Assembly (NCBI RefSeq): GCF_023715465.1 | Contig: NZ_JAMBOE010000005.1 | Span: 496,001 to 560,000, forward strand | Direction: 5' to 3' | DNA length: 64,000 bases | DNA from: Paenibacillus macerans | GTDB lineage: Bacteria; Bacillota; Bacilli; Paenibacillales; Paenibacillaceae | Part shown: positions 33,468 through 41,951 of the stretch, piece by piece | How the letters are laid out: each line of letters opens with the position of its first letter | Position numbering within the stretch: position 1 is the stretch's first letter | The notes under the pieces: generated by a model | The model's input: the letters and a program-made list of their open reading frames with translations, nothing else | Database searches by the model: none | Told to the model about the DNA's origin: nothing | Made by a program: the position numbers and the translations under genes

Positions 33468-34769
33468 ATGAAATGGAAAACATGGTCCATTGCCATTCTT
33501 TCCGCAGTCTTGCTGACGCTGTCAGCTTGTTCGAACAGCGGTACGGAAAATGCTGATACCGGCAACGGCAAAGAAACGGTAGAGCTGCGCTTCGCCTGGT
33601 GGGGATCGGAAGACCGTCACACCGCTACACTTGAAGCAATTAAAATTTTCGAAGAAAAAAATCCCGGCATTAAAATCCTGCCCGAATATTCCGGCTTCGA
33701 CGGCTACGAGTCCAAGCTGCAAGCCCAGGTCGCCGGCAATAGTGCACCGGATCTTTTCCAGTCGACCGGGGATATCAATAACCGGCTCGGTGTCGACGCC
33801 ATGCTCCCTTTGGACGGCGTGCTCGATAAGAAAGGCATGAACGAGACGACGATGGAATCGGTCGCTATGGACGGGAAAACGGTCGGCGCATACATTGGAC
33901 TTGCTGCAGATGCCTATTTGTACGATAAAACATTACTCGACAGTCTGGGCGTAGAGCCTCCGAAGCCACCCTATACATGGGACGACTTGGCTGCCAAATT
34001 CAAGGAAGTCTCCGAGAAATCAGGTGGCAAAGTTTACGGTGCGGTCGACTCCTCGGTTGCCTTCGATGTATTTAAAATCTTTGGCGTAACCGCTCTGGAT
34101 GCTCCTGAGCCGTTTCCAAACGACACAAAATCGTACACATTCACCGAGGACCAGATCAAAGCCTACTATCAGTATTGGGCCGATCTGAGAGCGGCAAATG
34201 CCGTTGCTCCGCCCGATCTGTCCGCGACCTCCGATGACTCCGCGAACTCGCTGATTGTCAAAGGCAAAGCAGCCTTTGTGCCGATCGCTTCAAGTTCATT
34301 CAGCCGGTTTCAGAGTCAGACTAAAAATACGCTCGATATGGTAATGATGCCGCAGAGTGCTTCAACAGGAAGAACCGTGCTGCCGGGGACAAGCCAGGTG
34401 CTTTCCATCAGCGCAACTACAAAACATCCAGAGGAAGCAGCTAAGTTTCTAAACTTCTTCGTCCACGACACGGATGCGGCTAAAGTGCTAAAGACGACCC
34501 GGGGGGTTCTCCCAACCGAAGAACAGCAGGAAGCGTTGCTGTCCACAGCGGATCTGTCGGAAGGCGATAAAAAGAACATCGATTTGATCCAGGCAATCAA
34601 TAAGCTGGAAGGCGTCGCAATTTCCTTCCCGCCGAGCGGTCCCCAGATTCTAAACTGGAAAGGCTCGATTGAAAAGGTCGGTCAAGAAATAGCGTTTGGT
34701 AAAATCAGCGTCGACGAAGGCGCGAAAAAGCTGATGAACGAAGTGAACGCCGTATTTGGCGGCAAGTAA
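33468..34769 (+). CDS. Sugar ABC transporter substrate-binding lipoprotein
   Basis: 433 residues from the ATG at 33468, which has AGGAGGT upstream; an earlier in-frame ATG at 33426 has no RBS. Type II signal with lipobox LSAC (Cys about 20). Cluster B sugar-binding fold: ELRFAWWGSEDRHTATLEAIKIFEEKNPGIKI, PDLFQSTGDINNRL, KGKAAFVPIASSSF and an end with KISVDEGAKKLMNEVNAVF. Expected to bind oligosaccharides (xylo- or arabino-type by its GH43 neighbour). A small hairpin with Ts follows the gene. Confidence 0.93.
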   Translation: MKWKTWSIAILSAVLLTLSACSNSGTENADTGNGKETVELRFAWWGSEDRHTATLEAIKIFEEKNPGIKILPEYSGFDGYESKLQAQVAGNSAPDLFQSTGDINNRLGVDAMLPLDGVLDKKGMNETTMESVAMDGKTVGAYIGLAADAYLYDKTLLDSLGVEPPKPPYTWDDLAAKFKEVSEKSGGKVYGAVDSSVAFDVFKIFGVTALDAPEPFPNDTKSYTFTEDQIKAYYQYWADLRAANAVAPPDLSATSDDSANSLIVKGKAAFVPIASSSFSRFQSQTKNTLDMVMMPQSASTGRTVLPGTSQVLSISATTKHPEEAAKFLNFFVHDTDAAKVLKTTRGVLPTEEQQEALLSTADLSEGDKKNIDLIQAINKLEGVAISFPPSGPQILNWKGSIEKVGQEIAFGKISVDEGAKKLMNEVNAVFGGK

Positions 34770-34786
34770 CAGCAGAATCGCGAGAG

Positions 34787-34805
34787 GCGGGCATAGCCCG
34801 CTTTT
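34787..34805 (+). terminator. Weak hairpin after the binding-protein gene
   Basis: GCGGG-CATAG-CCCGC followed by TTTT between the binding-protein stop and the permease RBS. A short stem of this kind commonly allows partial read-through, keeping binding protein in excess over permeases. Confidence 0.55.
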
Positions 34806-34847
34806 CCGATTCCTCTGCGCTTCAACATCAGAAAGGAGCTGGAGTCT

Positions 34848-35792
34848 ATGGAAACCATACAAACCTCATCGGTCATTACGACCCAAACTAAAAAAAAGGC
34901 AAGCCGCTTCAAGAAAAAAGCATGGATTGCCTATCTGTTCTTGCTGCCCTGGCTGGTCGGATTTTTTGGACTAACGCTCTGGCCGTTCCTCAATTCATTC
35001 TATCTTTCGCTGACGGACAGCACACTTCGAAGTTCGACCTTTGTGGGCCTCCAAAACTACGTGCAAATGTTCCACGACCCGCGGTTCTTGAAATCGATTG
35101 AAGTCACTCTAAAGTATGTCATCCTGTCTGTTCCACTCAAGCTTGCCATGGCGCTGTTTGTTGCTATCTTGCTCTATAGGGCATCGCTTGGCATGACGAT
35201 TTACCGGACTCTCTTCTACCTGCCTTCCCTGATCGGGGGAAGCGTTGCCGTAGCTGTGATGTGGCGTAATATTTTCGGGCTGGACGGGTTGCTTAACAGC
35301 TTTCTTAGCCTGCTTGGCATCACCGGAAAAGAATGGCTTGGACAGCCGGATTACGCTCTTTATGTTCTGATCCTGCTAGTTGTATGGCAGTTCGGATCGT
35401 CGATGGTTATTTTCCTGGCAGGTTTGAAAAATGTTCCCGGCGAGCTTTACGAAGCGGCCGAAATAGACGGTGCGGGTTCGGTCTCCCGTTTCTTCAAAAT
35501 CACGCTTCCGATGATCTCGCCCATCCTTCTGTTTAATTTGATTTTGCAGACTATCAGTTCTTTTCAAGTGTTTACTCAAGGATATATCATCACTAAGGGC
35601 GGCCCGATGGACGAGACCCTGTTCTCCGTACTGTATATTTACGACCTTGCTTTCAAGCAACAGCGTATGGGTTACGCTTCTGCGGTTTCCTGGAGTCTGC
35701 TTGTGCTGATCGCAGTCGTGACGGCCGTTATTTTCCTGACATCCAAACGCTGGGTGTATTACGAGAACGACACGAAAGGAAGAGGGAAATGA
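34848..35792 (+). CDS. Sugar ABC transporter permease, MalF/UgpA type
   Basis: 314 residues, six helices. A basic cytosolic N-terminus precedes the first helix (AYLFLLPWLVGFFGLTLWPF). The EAA loop is ELYEAAEIDGAGSVSRFFKITLPMI at about residues 200-225. AAAGGAGCTGG precedes the ATG. Its stop overlaps the next permease start by four bases. Confidence 0.94.
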   Translation: METIQTSSVITTQTKKKASRFKKKAWIAYLFLLPWLVGFFGLTLWPFLNSFYLSLTDSTLRSSTFVGLQNYVQMFHDPRFLKSIEVTLKYVILSVPLKLAMALFVAILLYRASLGMTIYRTLFYLPSLIGGSVAVAVMWRNIFGLDGLLNSFLSLLGITGKEWLGQPDYALYVLILLVVWQFGSSMVIFLAGLKNVPGELYEAAEIDGAGSVSRFFKITLPMISPILLFNLILQTISSFQVFTQGYIITKGGPMDETLFSVLYIYDLAFKQQRMGYASAVSWSLLVLIAVVTAVIFLTSKRWVYYENDTKGRGK

Positions 35793-36625
35793 TCCAGCTA
35801 AAGCCCGCCGTTATCGGCAAGAATCTTCTATTGGTGCTTATGTCCTTGACGATGGTTTATCCAATCATTTGGCTTCTGCTCGGCAGTTTTAAAGCCAATG
35901 ACGAAATTTTCACTGTTACAAGTCTATGGCCATCACAGTTCCAGTTCAGTAATTATGCAAACGGATGGAATGCTGTTCCCGGTTTTACCTTTGGCGAATT
36001 TATCATGAATTCGTTGACGATCTCACTCTTATCGGTCGTCGGCTGCGTTCTTTCCAGTTCACTCGTCGCCTTCCCTTTCGCACGGATGAATTTCCCGCTA
36101 AAGGGACTCTGGTTCTCGATTCTGCTTGGAACACTGATGTTGCCGACACAGGTGTTACTGATTCCACGTTATGTTATGTTTGCTAAGTTGGGTTGGATTA
36201 ACACCGTGCTTCCACTGATCTTGCCGTACTTTCTGGCCAGCAATGCCTTTTTTGTATATTTGATGATTCAGTTTTTAAGAGGGCTGCCGCGGGATTTGGA
36301 TGAAGCTGCTCTAATGGACGGTTGCGGCCCATTCCGCACGTTTTTTAACATCCTGCTGCCCAACTGTAAGCCAGTGCTCTACACAATGGGAATTTTCTCA
36401 TTCCTATGGAGTTGGGATGATTATTTCGACCAACTGCTCTATTTAAACGAGGTGCGTAAATACACGGTGCCTTTGGCTTTGCAAATGTTCGTGGACAACG
36501 CTGCTCAGATTAACTGGGGTTCGCTGTTTGCCATGTCCATAGTTGCGATCATTCCTCCAGTCGTCATCTTCTTCCTTGCCCAAAAGCACTTTGTCGAAGG
36601 GGTTGCTACTAGCGGGATCAAATAA
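35789..36625 (+). CDS. Sugar ABC transporter permease, MalG type
   Basis: 278 residues, six helices. The EAA-type loop is DLDEAALMDGCGPFRTFFNILLPN, with Cys where Ala is usual, and the C-terminus QKHFVEGVATSGIK is typical of MalG-like permeases. It is translationally coupled to the preceding gene through ATGA. As in the other sugar operons here, no ATPase gene is present. Confidence 0.94.
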   Translation: MIQLKPAVIGKNLLLVLMSLTMVYPIIWLLLGSFKANDEIFTVTSLWPSQFQFSNYANGWNAVPGFTFGEFIMNSLTISLLSVVGCVLSSSLVAFPFARMNFPLKGLWFSILLGTLMLPTQVLLIPRYVMFAKLGWINTVLPLILPYFLASNAFFVYLMIQFLRGLPRDLDEAALMDGCGPFRTFFNILLPNCKPVLYTMGIFSFLWSWDDYFDQLLYLNEVRKYTVPLALQMFVDNAAQINWGSLFAMSIVAIIPPVVIFFLAQKHFVEGVATSGIK

Positions 36626-36646
36626 AAGGGAAAGCGGGAGAACGTT

Positions 36647-37477
36647 ATGTACTTGCTTAGTTACTTTAAAGAAGACGCGGAAAATTTATTCCTTGCGGAG
36701 AGCACGGACGGTCTGACTTGGACGGAACGAAACGGCGGCCGTCCTCTGTTGATTTCCCCGATAGGGACCGGACAAATCCGGGATCCGTTTATTCTTCAGG
36801 ACAAAAGCGGCAGGTTCCACGCGCTTTGGACAGACGGCTGGAGCAGCCGCAGCATCGGCTATGCATCAAGCGCTGATCTGGTCAAATGGGAAGATGCACG
36901 GCTCATTCCGGTCATGGAGCAATTTCCGGATACCCAGAATGCGTGGGCTCCGGAAGCTTTCTATGATGCAACCCATGAAGTTTATCGGATCATTTGGTCC
37001 TCCACTGTTCAACCAGGTCTACGGAATCACCGAATTTGGTCCACTGCAACCCGTGATTTTCGATCATTCACGGAGTCATCCCTGTTCTTCGATCCCGGGT
37101 TTAATGTGATCGATGCCTCGGTTATGACCGCGGACGACGACCAACTTCTATTCTTTAAGGATGAACGGGGACGAAATGAACCTGGCACCGATTTCAAAGC
37201 GATCCGCTCCTGCCGGATGGAGGTTAAACCGGATGAAATTGTCTTCGGCCCCCTTTCGGATCTGCTAACCCCATCACTTATGGAAGGACCGACGGTTTAC
37301 AAACTTCCGAAAGACACACGGCTGCCATGGAAGTGGATCCTGCTGGCGGACGGTTTTAATGAAGGATATTATGCTGCATTCGGATCAAACGATTTAGCCA
37401 AATGGAATCAGCTCTCTAAAGATATAATCCGGCTGCCCGCAAGAATCAGACATGCCTCAGTGCTCCGTCTGAATTGA
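36647..37477 (+). CDS. GH43-like five-bladed beta-propeller glycosidase
   Basis: 276 residues, no signal peptide, so cytosolic. Propeller features are GQIRDPFILQDKSGRFHALWTDGW (the Asp in RDPF is the likely general base), IGYASSADLVKWEDARLI, NAWAPEAFYDATHEVYRIIWSS (Glu as candidate general acid) and IDASVMTADDDQLLFFKDE. This is the pattern of the GH43/GH32 superfamily, close to arabinosidase-like proteins of bacterial two-component/ABC loci. It begins 21 bases after the permease gene and ends the operon, suggesting that it trims the imported oligosaccharide. Confidence 0.8.
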   Translation: MYLLSYFKEDAENLFLAESTDGLTWTERNGGRPLLISPIGTGQIRDPFILQDKSGRFHALWTDGWSSRSIGYASSADLVKWEDARLIPVMEQFPDTQNAWAPEAFYDATHEVYRIIWSSTVQPGLRNHRIWSTATRDFRSFTESSLFFDPGFNVIDASVMTADDDQLLFFKDERGRNEPGTDFKAIRSCRMEVKPDEIVFGPLSDLLTPSLMEGPTVYKLPKDTRLPWKWILLADGFNEGYYAAFGSNDLAKWNQLSKDIIRLPARIRHASVLRLN

Positions 37478-37527
37478 ATATCTGCAAAATTGAAGCGAAG
37501 ATGGATGGTGTCTTACGCATAAGCAAA

Positions 37528-37561
37528 AAACCGAGGCATGCCTCAAATGCAGCCTCGGTTT
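37528..37561. terminator. Bidirectional terminator
   Basis: Perfect stem AAACCGAGGC / GCCTCGGTTT with a 14-base loop and A/T tracts on both sides, placed between the convergent GH43-like gene and the SDR gene. Confidence 0.85.
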
Positions 37562-37609
37562 ATGTGTCTAACCTCCTCATTCCACTACCAAAGCAGTGAC
37601 TCTACCCTA

Positions 37610-38368
37610 TTAATCCATATGCGATCCGCCATTGATATCGATTTCTTCTCCTGTGATATAGGAAGCCTCTGCGGATGCCAGGAACGCGATGGCGGAGGCG
37701 ATCTCCTCCGTTTCGCCCGGTCTGCCCATCGGGATGGAAGCAATGACGGAATCGGCCGTAACCCGGTCCAGCGATTTCCAGATGTCGGTGTTTACCAAGC
37801 CGGGGGCTACGCTGTTCACGGTGATTCCATCTTGTGCCACTTCGCGGGCAAGGTTCTTCGAGAACCCGAGAACCGCCGCCTTGGAAGCGGAATAATGCGC
37901 GCCTCCGAACACCCCGCCGCCGCGCTTGGCGGATACGGAGGACAGGTTGACGATCCGGCCGTACTTTTGTTTTTTCATCGTTTCAAGAACGGCTTGCGTG
38001 CACAAGAATAAACCAAACATATTCACGTTAAAAATTCGTGTGATATCTTCAAGGGTCATGTCCTCCACCGTTACTTTTTGCGATATCCCCGCGTTGTTAA
38101 CCAGAATATCGATACGGCCCAAGCTCCGCACCACTTGCTCAACCATGGCATGAACGGATTCCCAACTGGTTACGTTCAGTTCAATGCCGAACGCTTCTCC
38201 CCCAGCCTCCTTGATGGCGTTTACGGTCTCCTGGACTCCGTCCAGATTGATGTCCGCCACGACAACCTCGGCTCCTTGCCGGGCAAGTGTCAGGGCTATC
38301 GTACGCCCGATCCCTTTCGCCGATCCGCTTCCCGTTACAATCGCTACCCGATTGGTCAATTCAAACAT
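37610..38368 (-). CDS. SDR family oxidoreductase
   Basis: 252 residues, classical short-chain dehydrogenase. Cofactor motif VTGSGSAKGIG (residues 11-21), NNAG motif (LVNNAGIS), catalytic Ser in NLSSVSA and YSASK. The acidic residue after strand 2 (VADINLDG) favours NAD(H). It is closest in feel to polyol or sugar-acid dehydrogenases such as gluconate 5-dehydrogenase rather than to fatty-acid FabG, given the neighbours (split transketolase, sugar-acid-type transporter). AAAGGAG precedes the ATG. It is the last gene of the locus. Confidence 0.85.
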   Translation of the reverse strand: MFELTNRVAIVTGSGSAKGIGRTIALTLARQGAEVVVADINLDGVQETVNAIKEAGGEAFGIELNVTSWESVHAMVEQVVRSLGRIDILVNNAGISQKVTVEDMTLEDITRIFNVNMFGLFLCTQAVLETMKKQKYGRIVNLSSVSAKRGGGVFGGAHYSASKAAVLGFSKNLAREVAQDGITVNSVAPGLVNTDIWKSLDRVTADSVIASIPMGRPGETEEIASAIAFLASAEASYITGEEIDINGGSHMD

Positions 38369-38409
38369 AGACTGCCACTCCTTTATTATATAAATGTTTT
38401 ATTGCTTTC

Positions 38410-39366
38410 CTATAGCTTCAGCATGTTTTTGGCCGTGGCGACAATATTTCCGGTCGTGATTCCATTCAACTCCAGCAGCTTTTCGTAAGGCGCGGACTCT
38501 CCAAACCGGTCTTGAATGCCGATTCTTCTGAGCACGGCCCCTCCTTCTTCGGCCACCACTTCGCTTACGGCACTGCCCAGTCCGTTCAGGATATTATGGT
38601 CCTCGACAGTAATAATCCTTCCGGTCTGCAGGCATTCAACAACGGCTTCCCGGTCCAGCGGCTTGATCGTATGCATATCCAGCAGCTTAACCGAAACGGA
38701 TTGCTTCTCCAGCTCCTTCGCCGCCTCTAAAGCAAGATGAAGGGTATCCCCGTTGGCGATAATGGCAATGTCTTTGCCTTCCCTTAGCTTTTTAGCCTTG
38801 CCGATCGCAAACTCTTCATGCTCGTCATATACGACCGGAATGGCGTCCCGGGTAAACCGCAGGAAGACCGGCCCGACATGCTCCGCCGCGGCCGCAACGA
38901 GCTTACGGGTAGAGTAATAGTCCGCTCCCATGATCACCGTCATATTGGGAATGGTACGCAGCACCCCCATATCTTCGATAGCCTGATGGCTGCCCCCGTC
39001 ATTGGCCGGTGTCAGTCCGCCATGGGAACAGGCGATTTTCACATTCAAATTCGGGTAGCACACCTCTTGCCGGATCTGTTCCGCCATCCGCAGCGATCCA
39101 AAAACGGCGTACGTGCTGACAAACGGGATCTTTCCCGTCGTCGCCAGCCCTGCCGCCAGACCGCAGGCGTTCTGCTCGGCAATCCCCACATTAATATGCT
39201 GGTCCGGCAGTTGATTGGCAAATTCCGTCGTTTTGCAGGACTTGCCGATATCCACATCGACCACATAGATGCTTTTGTTCTTTTTTCCCAGCTCGACAAT
39301 CTCATGTCCAAACGCGTCCCGGGTCGCGATTTTCTTGACCATCGCTGTTTTATCCTGTGTACTCAT
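38410..39366 (-). CDS. Transketolase, C-terminal subunit
   Basis: 318 residues; start at 39366 overlaps the stop of the N-terminal subunit gene as ATGA, with GGGAGGT upstream. It contains the pyrimidine-binding domain (INVGIAEQNACGLAAGLATTGKIPFVSTYA, where the Glu activates thiamine diphosphate) and the C-terminal transketolase domain (LDMHTIKPLDREAVVE). With the next gene it makes one thiamine diphosphate-dependent transketolase. Split enzymes of this type are often dedicated to special pathways, for instance apulose 4-phosphate or 6-deoxy-6-sulfofructose cleavage. Confidence 0.93.
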   Translation of the reverse strand: MSTQDKTAMVKKIATRDAFGHEIVELGKKNKSIYVVDVDIGKSCKTTEFANQLPDQHINVGIAEQNACGLAAGLATTGKIPFVSTYAVFGSLRMAEQIRQEVCYPNLNVKIACSHGGLTPANDGGSHQAIEDMGVLRTIPNMTVIMGADYYSTRKLVAAAAEHVGPVFLRFTRDAIPVVYDEHEEFAIGKAKKLREGKDIAIIANGDTLHLALEAAKELEKQSVSVKLLDMHTIKPLDREAVVECLQTGRIITVEDHNILNGLGSAVSEVVAEEGGAVLRRIGIQDRFGESAPYEKLLELNGITTGNIVATAKNMLKL

Positions 39367-40199
39367 GATTTCAAACCTCCCGCGATTTCTTCCATGGCTT
39401 GTTTGTATTCGGCTTCCTTTGGCGCGGCTCCGTGCCAGCCGCACACATTTTCCATAAACGAGACCCCTTTGCCCTTAACGGTATTGCATACAATGCATTT
39501 GGGCTTGCCGTTCTTCGCGTCCCGGATTTCGTCCAGCGTATCAACGATTTGCCGCATGTCATGGCCATCAATTCTTTTGGTGTCAAAACCGAAGGCCTTG
39601 AACTTCAACTCCAGGTCCAGGTTGGGCATAATCTCTTCACATGTGCCGTCGATCTGCAAATTGTTGTCGTCAACGAAAACAACCAGGTTATCCAGCTGGT
39701 ATTTGTTTGCCGTTTGGGCAGCTTCCCAGATTTGGCCTTCCTGGCACTCGCCGTCTCCCAGCATCGCGAATACCCGGTAAGCCTTGCCGTCCCGCTTCCC
39801 CGCCAAAGCCATGCCTACCGCGCAGGAGAGCCCCTGGCCGAGGGAGCCGGTGGAAATATCAATGCCCGGGCACTTTTTCATAACCGGATGTCCCTGAAAA
39901 GGAGAGCCGTATTTCCGCAGCGTGTGAATGTTCTCGAACGGAACATAGCCAAGGTGCAGCAAAGCTGCATACTGGATCGGGCAGACATGCCCTTTGGAAA
40001 GAACAAACCGGTCCCGGTCCTCCCACTTGGGGTTGGAGGGATCAATATTCATTTCTCTAAAGTACAGGGCAGTTACAATATCCGCTGCGGAAAATGAGCC
40101 GCCGGGATGTCCGGATTGCGCCTCGTAAATCATCGTAAGGGCAGTTTGTCTCAACTCTGCCGCCTTTCGTTTCAACTTCTCAATGCTTATGGGTTTCAT
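39363..40199 (-). CDS. Transketolase, N-terminal subunit
   Basis: 278 residues holding the diphosphate-binding domain. The thiamine diphosphate motif runs from GDGECQEGQIWEAAQ to VDDNNLQIDG (about residues 148-180), preceded by HPGGSFSAADIV and LSKGHVCPIQYAALLHLGY. It forms the catalytic dimer with the C-terminal subunit encoded next. AAGGAGCGAGG precedes the ATG. Located between the transporter and dehydrogenase genes, it suggests a pathway in which an imported compound becomes a ketose cleaved by ketol transfer. Confidence 0.93.
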   Translation of the reverse strand: MKPISIEKLKRKAAELRQTALTMIYEAQSGHPGGSFSAADIVTALYFREMNIDPSNPKWEDRDRFVLSKGHVCPIQYAALLHLGYVPFENIHTLRKYGSPFQGHPVMKKCPGIDISTGSLGQGLSCAVGMALAGKRDGKAYRVFAMLGDGECQEGQIWEAAQTANKYQLDNLVVFVDDNNLQIDGTCEEIMPNLDLELKFKAFGFDTKRIDGHDMRQIVDTLDEIRDAKNGKPKCIVCNTVKGKGVSFMENVCGWHGAAPKEAEYKQAMEEIAGGLKS

Positions 40200-40280
40200 G
40201 TCAATCCCTCGCTCCTTATTTTTCTAATAAAGCTAAAACATTTGTCCTATTGTCTACTTGTCTCCTAAGTTACTCGAAAT

Positions 40281-40320
40281 GAAGACGAGTATATCCTTTA
40301 ACATCGCTATACTCGTCTTC
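40281..40320 (-). repeat. 13-bp perfect dyad between MFS and transketolase genes
   Basis: GAAGACGAGTATA and TATACTCGTCTTC separated by 14 bases, immediately after the MFS stop. No U-tract follows, so it may be an RNA-processing or stabilising hairpin, or a protein site, rather than a terminator. Confidence 0.6.
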
Positions 40321-40328
40321 TGTATCTC

Positions 40329-41645
40329 TCATGTCAGGTCCTGCTCCTTACCCTTACTTTTCCCCGACTGCTTCACCAGCAAAACTACGATACAAGCGCT
40401 TACAATCATGCTGATTCCCAAAACGATCATACCAGGCCTATGGGAACCTGTTGCATCATTAATAAATCCTACAAAATACGGGCCGAAAAATCCGCCAAGG
40501 TTGCCAATACTGTTGATCAGGGCAATGGCTCCACCCGCCGCCGCGCCGGTCAGGAATGAGGGCGGTATAGCCCAGAACGGAGAGTATGCTCCAAAGGCCC
40601 CGCACAAGCTGACCGTCAACATAATAAAGGCGCCGACCGTGCTGAATTCCGCCAAATACACACTGATGATCATAGCGGCGGCGCTGACGGTTAAGCAGCC
40701 GGCAACATGGAATCTTCGCTCATTGGTTTTGTCGGAGCTTTTTCCGATCAGATACATGACAACCATGGCGCAAAGGTACATCAGTCCAAGCACCCAGCCC
40801 ATATTTTGCAGCGACAGCCCCGTTGTTTCCGTCAATCCCTCCGAGATGGTCGGCAGGAACATGTTGATTCCATAATAGCCGAACATCCAGAAAAAATAGC
40901 CGAGGGCCAGTATTAGCACGTCCCGATCCTTCAGTACTTGCAAAAACGTATATTTCTTTACTTTTTGTTTTTCGATAGCCTCTTTGGTGGTCACGTCAAG
41001 AAGCCAGGTTTTCTCGTCTTCGGTTAGCCATTTGGCATCTTCTATGCGATCCGTCAGATAAAAGTAGCAGACAAACCCGAGAATGATGGCCGGAATCGCT
41101 TCCAAAATGAACAGCCACTGCCAGCCGGCCAGCCCCAGCCAACCATGCTGCAGCAAAAATGTAGAAATCGGCGAGCCTATGGCGTTTGCCGCCGGAATGG
41201 CGATCATAAATCCGGCAATCGCTTTGGCATGGTGCTTGGATTGGAAAAACCCGCTCAAATAGTGCACCATGCATGGGTAAAAGCTGGCCTCCGCCGCTCC
41301 CAGCAATAAGCGGACGATATAGAACTGCAGCGGCGTTTGAATAAAAGCCATGATGACGGCGATAATGCCCCAGGACACCATGATGCGGCTGATCCACCGT
41401 CTGGCTCCGATCCTGGTCATGATGGCGCTTCCCGGGACCTCCAGCAGGAAGTAGCCGATAAAAAAGATGCCCGCTCCCAAACCGAAAACAGCGTCGGAAA
41501 AACCAAGGTCCTGATTCATGCGCAAGGCTGCAAAGCCAATGTTTACGCGGTCAAGTATCGAAATCGTAAAGCAAAGAAACAAAAAGGGAATCAGTCTTAA
41601 TGTCACTTTACGGACAGTTGACTTCTCCAGTTGTTGAATATCCAT
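40329..41645 (-). CDS. MFS transporter, anion:cation symporter type
   Basis: 438 residues, 12 helices. The start at 41645 (MDIQQLEKSTVRKV) has a GGGGGG tract six bases upstream. LDRVNIGFAALRMNQDLGFSDAVFGLGAGIFFIGYFLLEVPG is the characteristic first part of the ACS family, whose members (GudP, GarP, DgoT, tartrate carriers) import sugar acids or related organic anions with protons. It is the first gene of the leftward catabolic operon. Its promoter (41825-41853) and a GntR box (41798-41808) lie between it and the regulator gene. Confidence 0.88.
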   Translation of the reverse strand: MDIQQLEKSTVRKVTLRLIPFLFLCFTISILDRVNIGFAALRMNQDLGFSDAVFGLGAGIFFIGYFLLEVPGSAIMTRIGARRWISRIMVSWGIIAVIMAFIQTPLQFYIVRLLLGAAEASFYPCMVHYLSGFFQSKHHAKAIAGFMIAIPAANAIGSPISTFLLQHGWLGLAGWQWLFILEAIPAIILGFVCYFYLTDRIEDAKWLTEDEKTWLLDVTTKEAIEKQKVKKYTFLQVLKDRDVLILALGYFFWMFGYYGINMFLPTISEGLTETTGLSLQNMGWVLGLMYLCAMVVMYLIGKSSDKTNERRFHVAGCLTVSAAAMIISVYLAEFSTVGAFIMLTVSLCGAFGAYSPFWAIPPSFLTGAAAGGAIALINSIGNLGGFFGPYFVGFINDATGSHRPGMIVLGISMIVSACIVVLLVKQSGKSKGKEQDLT

Positions 41646-41797
41646 ATGAACCCCCCAAAAATGGTGCATATTCTTCCGCGAAAAATAATAAACGTTTAAC
41701 CCTTTCAATTACAGCGCTTTCATCGACCTCCTTTAAAAAATGCCAACAAGACCAAAAACTTGATCGCAGGCATTTTGTAATTGGTAAGCTTAATCAC

Positions 41798-41808
41798 TTG
41801 TATACTAA
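41798..41808. promoter_or_regulatory. Candidate operator for the FadR-type GntR regulator
   Basis: TTGTATACTAA fits the FadR-family pattern of GT...AC half-sites around two central bases. It lies about 20 bases downstream of the -10 of the MFS operon. It is followed by a perfect 12-bp palindrome TAAGGTACCTTA (41806-41817) and a further TAGTATA copy near 41824. Binding here would block transcription. Confidence 0.6.
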
Positions 41809-41824
41809 GGTACCTTATATTCGT

Positions 41825-41853
41825 AGTATAAAGTGTGACTTTTTTAATGTCAA
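41825..41853 (-). promoter_or_regulatory. Promoter of the MFS/transketolase operon
   Basis: Consensus TTGACA (41848-41853) and TATACT (41825-41830) on the minus strand with a 17-base spacer, about 180 bases before the MFS start. A long leader follows that contains the operator-like palindromes. Confidence 0.85.
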
Positions 41854-41865
41854 TAGATCATTAAA

Positions 41866-41905
41866 AAGAAAAACCGTCCAACTGAAACGTCAGACGGTTC
41901 TTTTT
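41866..41905 (-). terminator. Terminator of the GntR regulator gene
   Basis: AACCGTC / GACGGTT stem followed on the minus strand by TTTTCTTTTTAA, about 50 bases after the regulator stop codon and upstream of the MFS promoter. Confidence 0.8.
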
Positions 41906-41951
41906 CAATATATCAGTGCCGGGACGTGGCGGTCCGGACAAAGTTTTGGCC

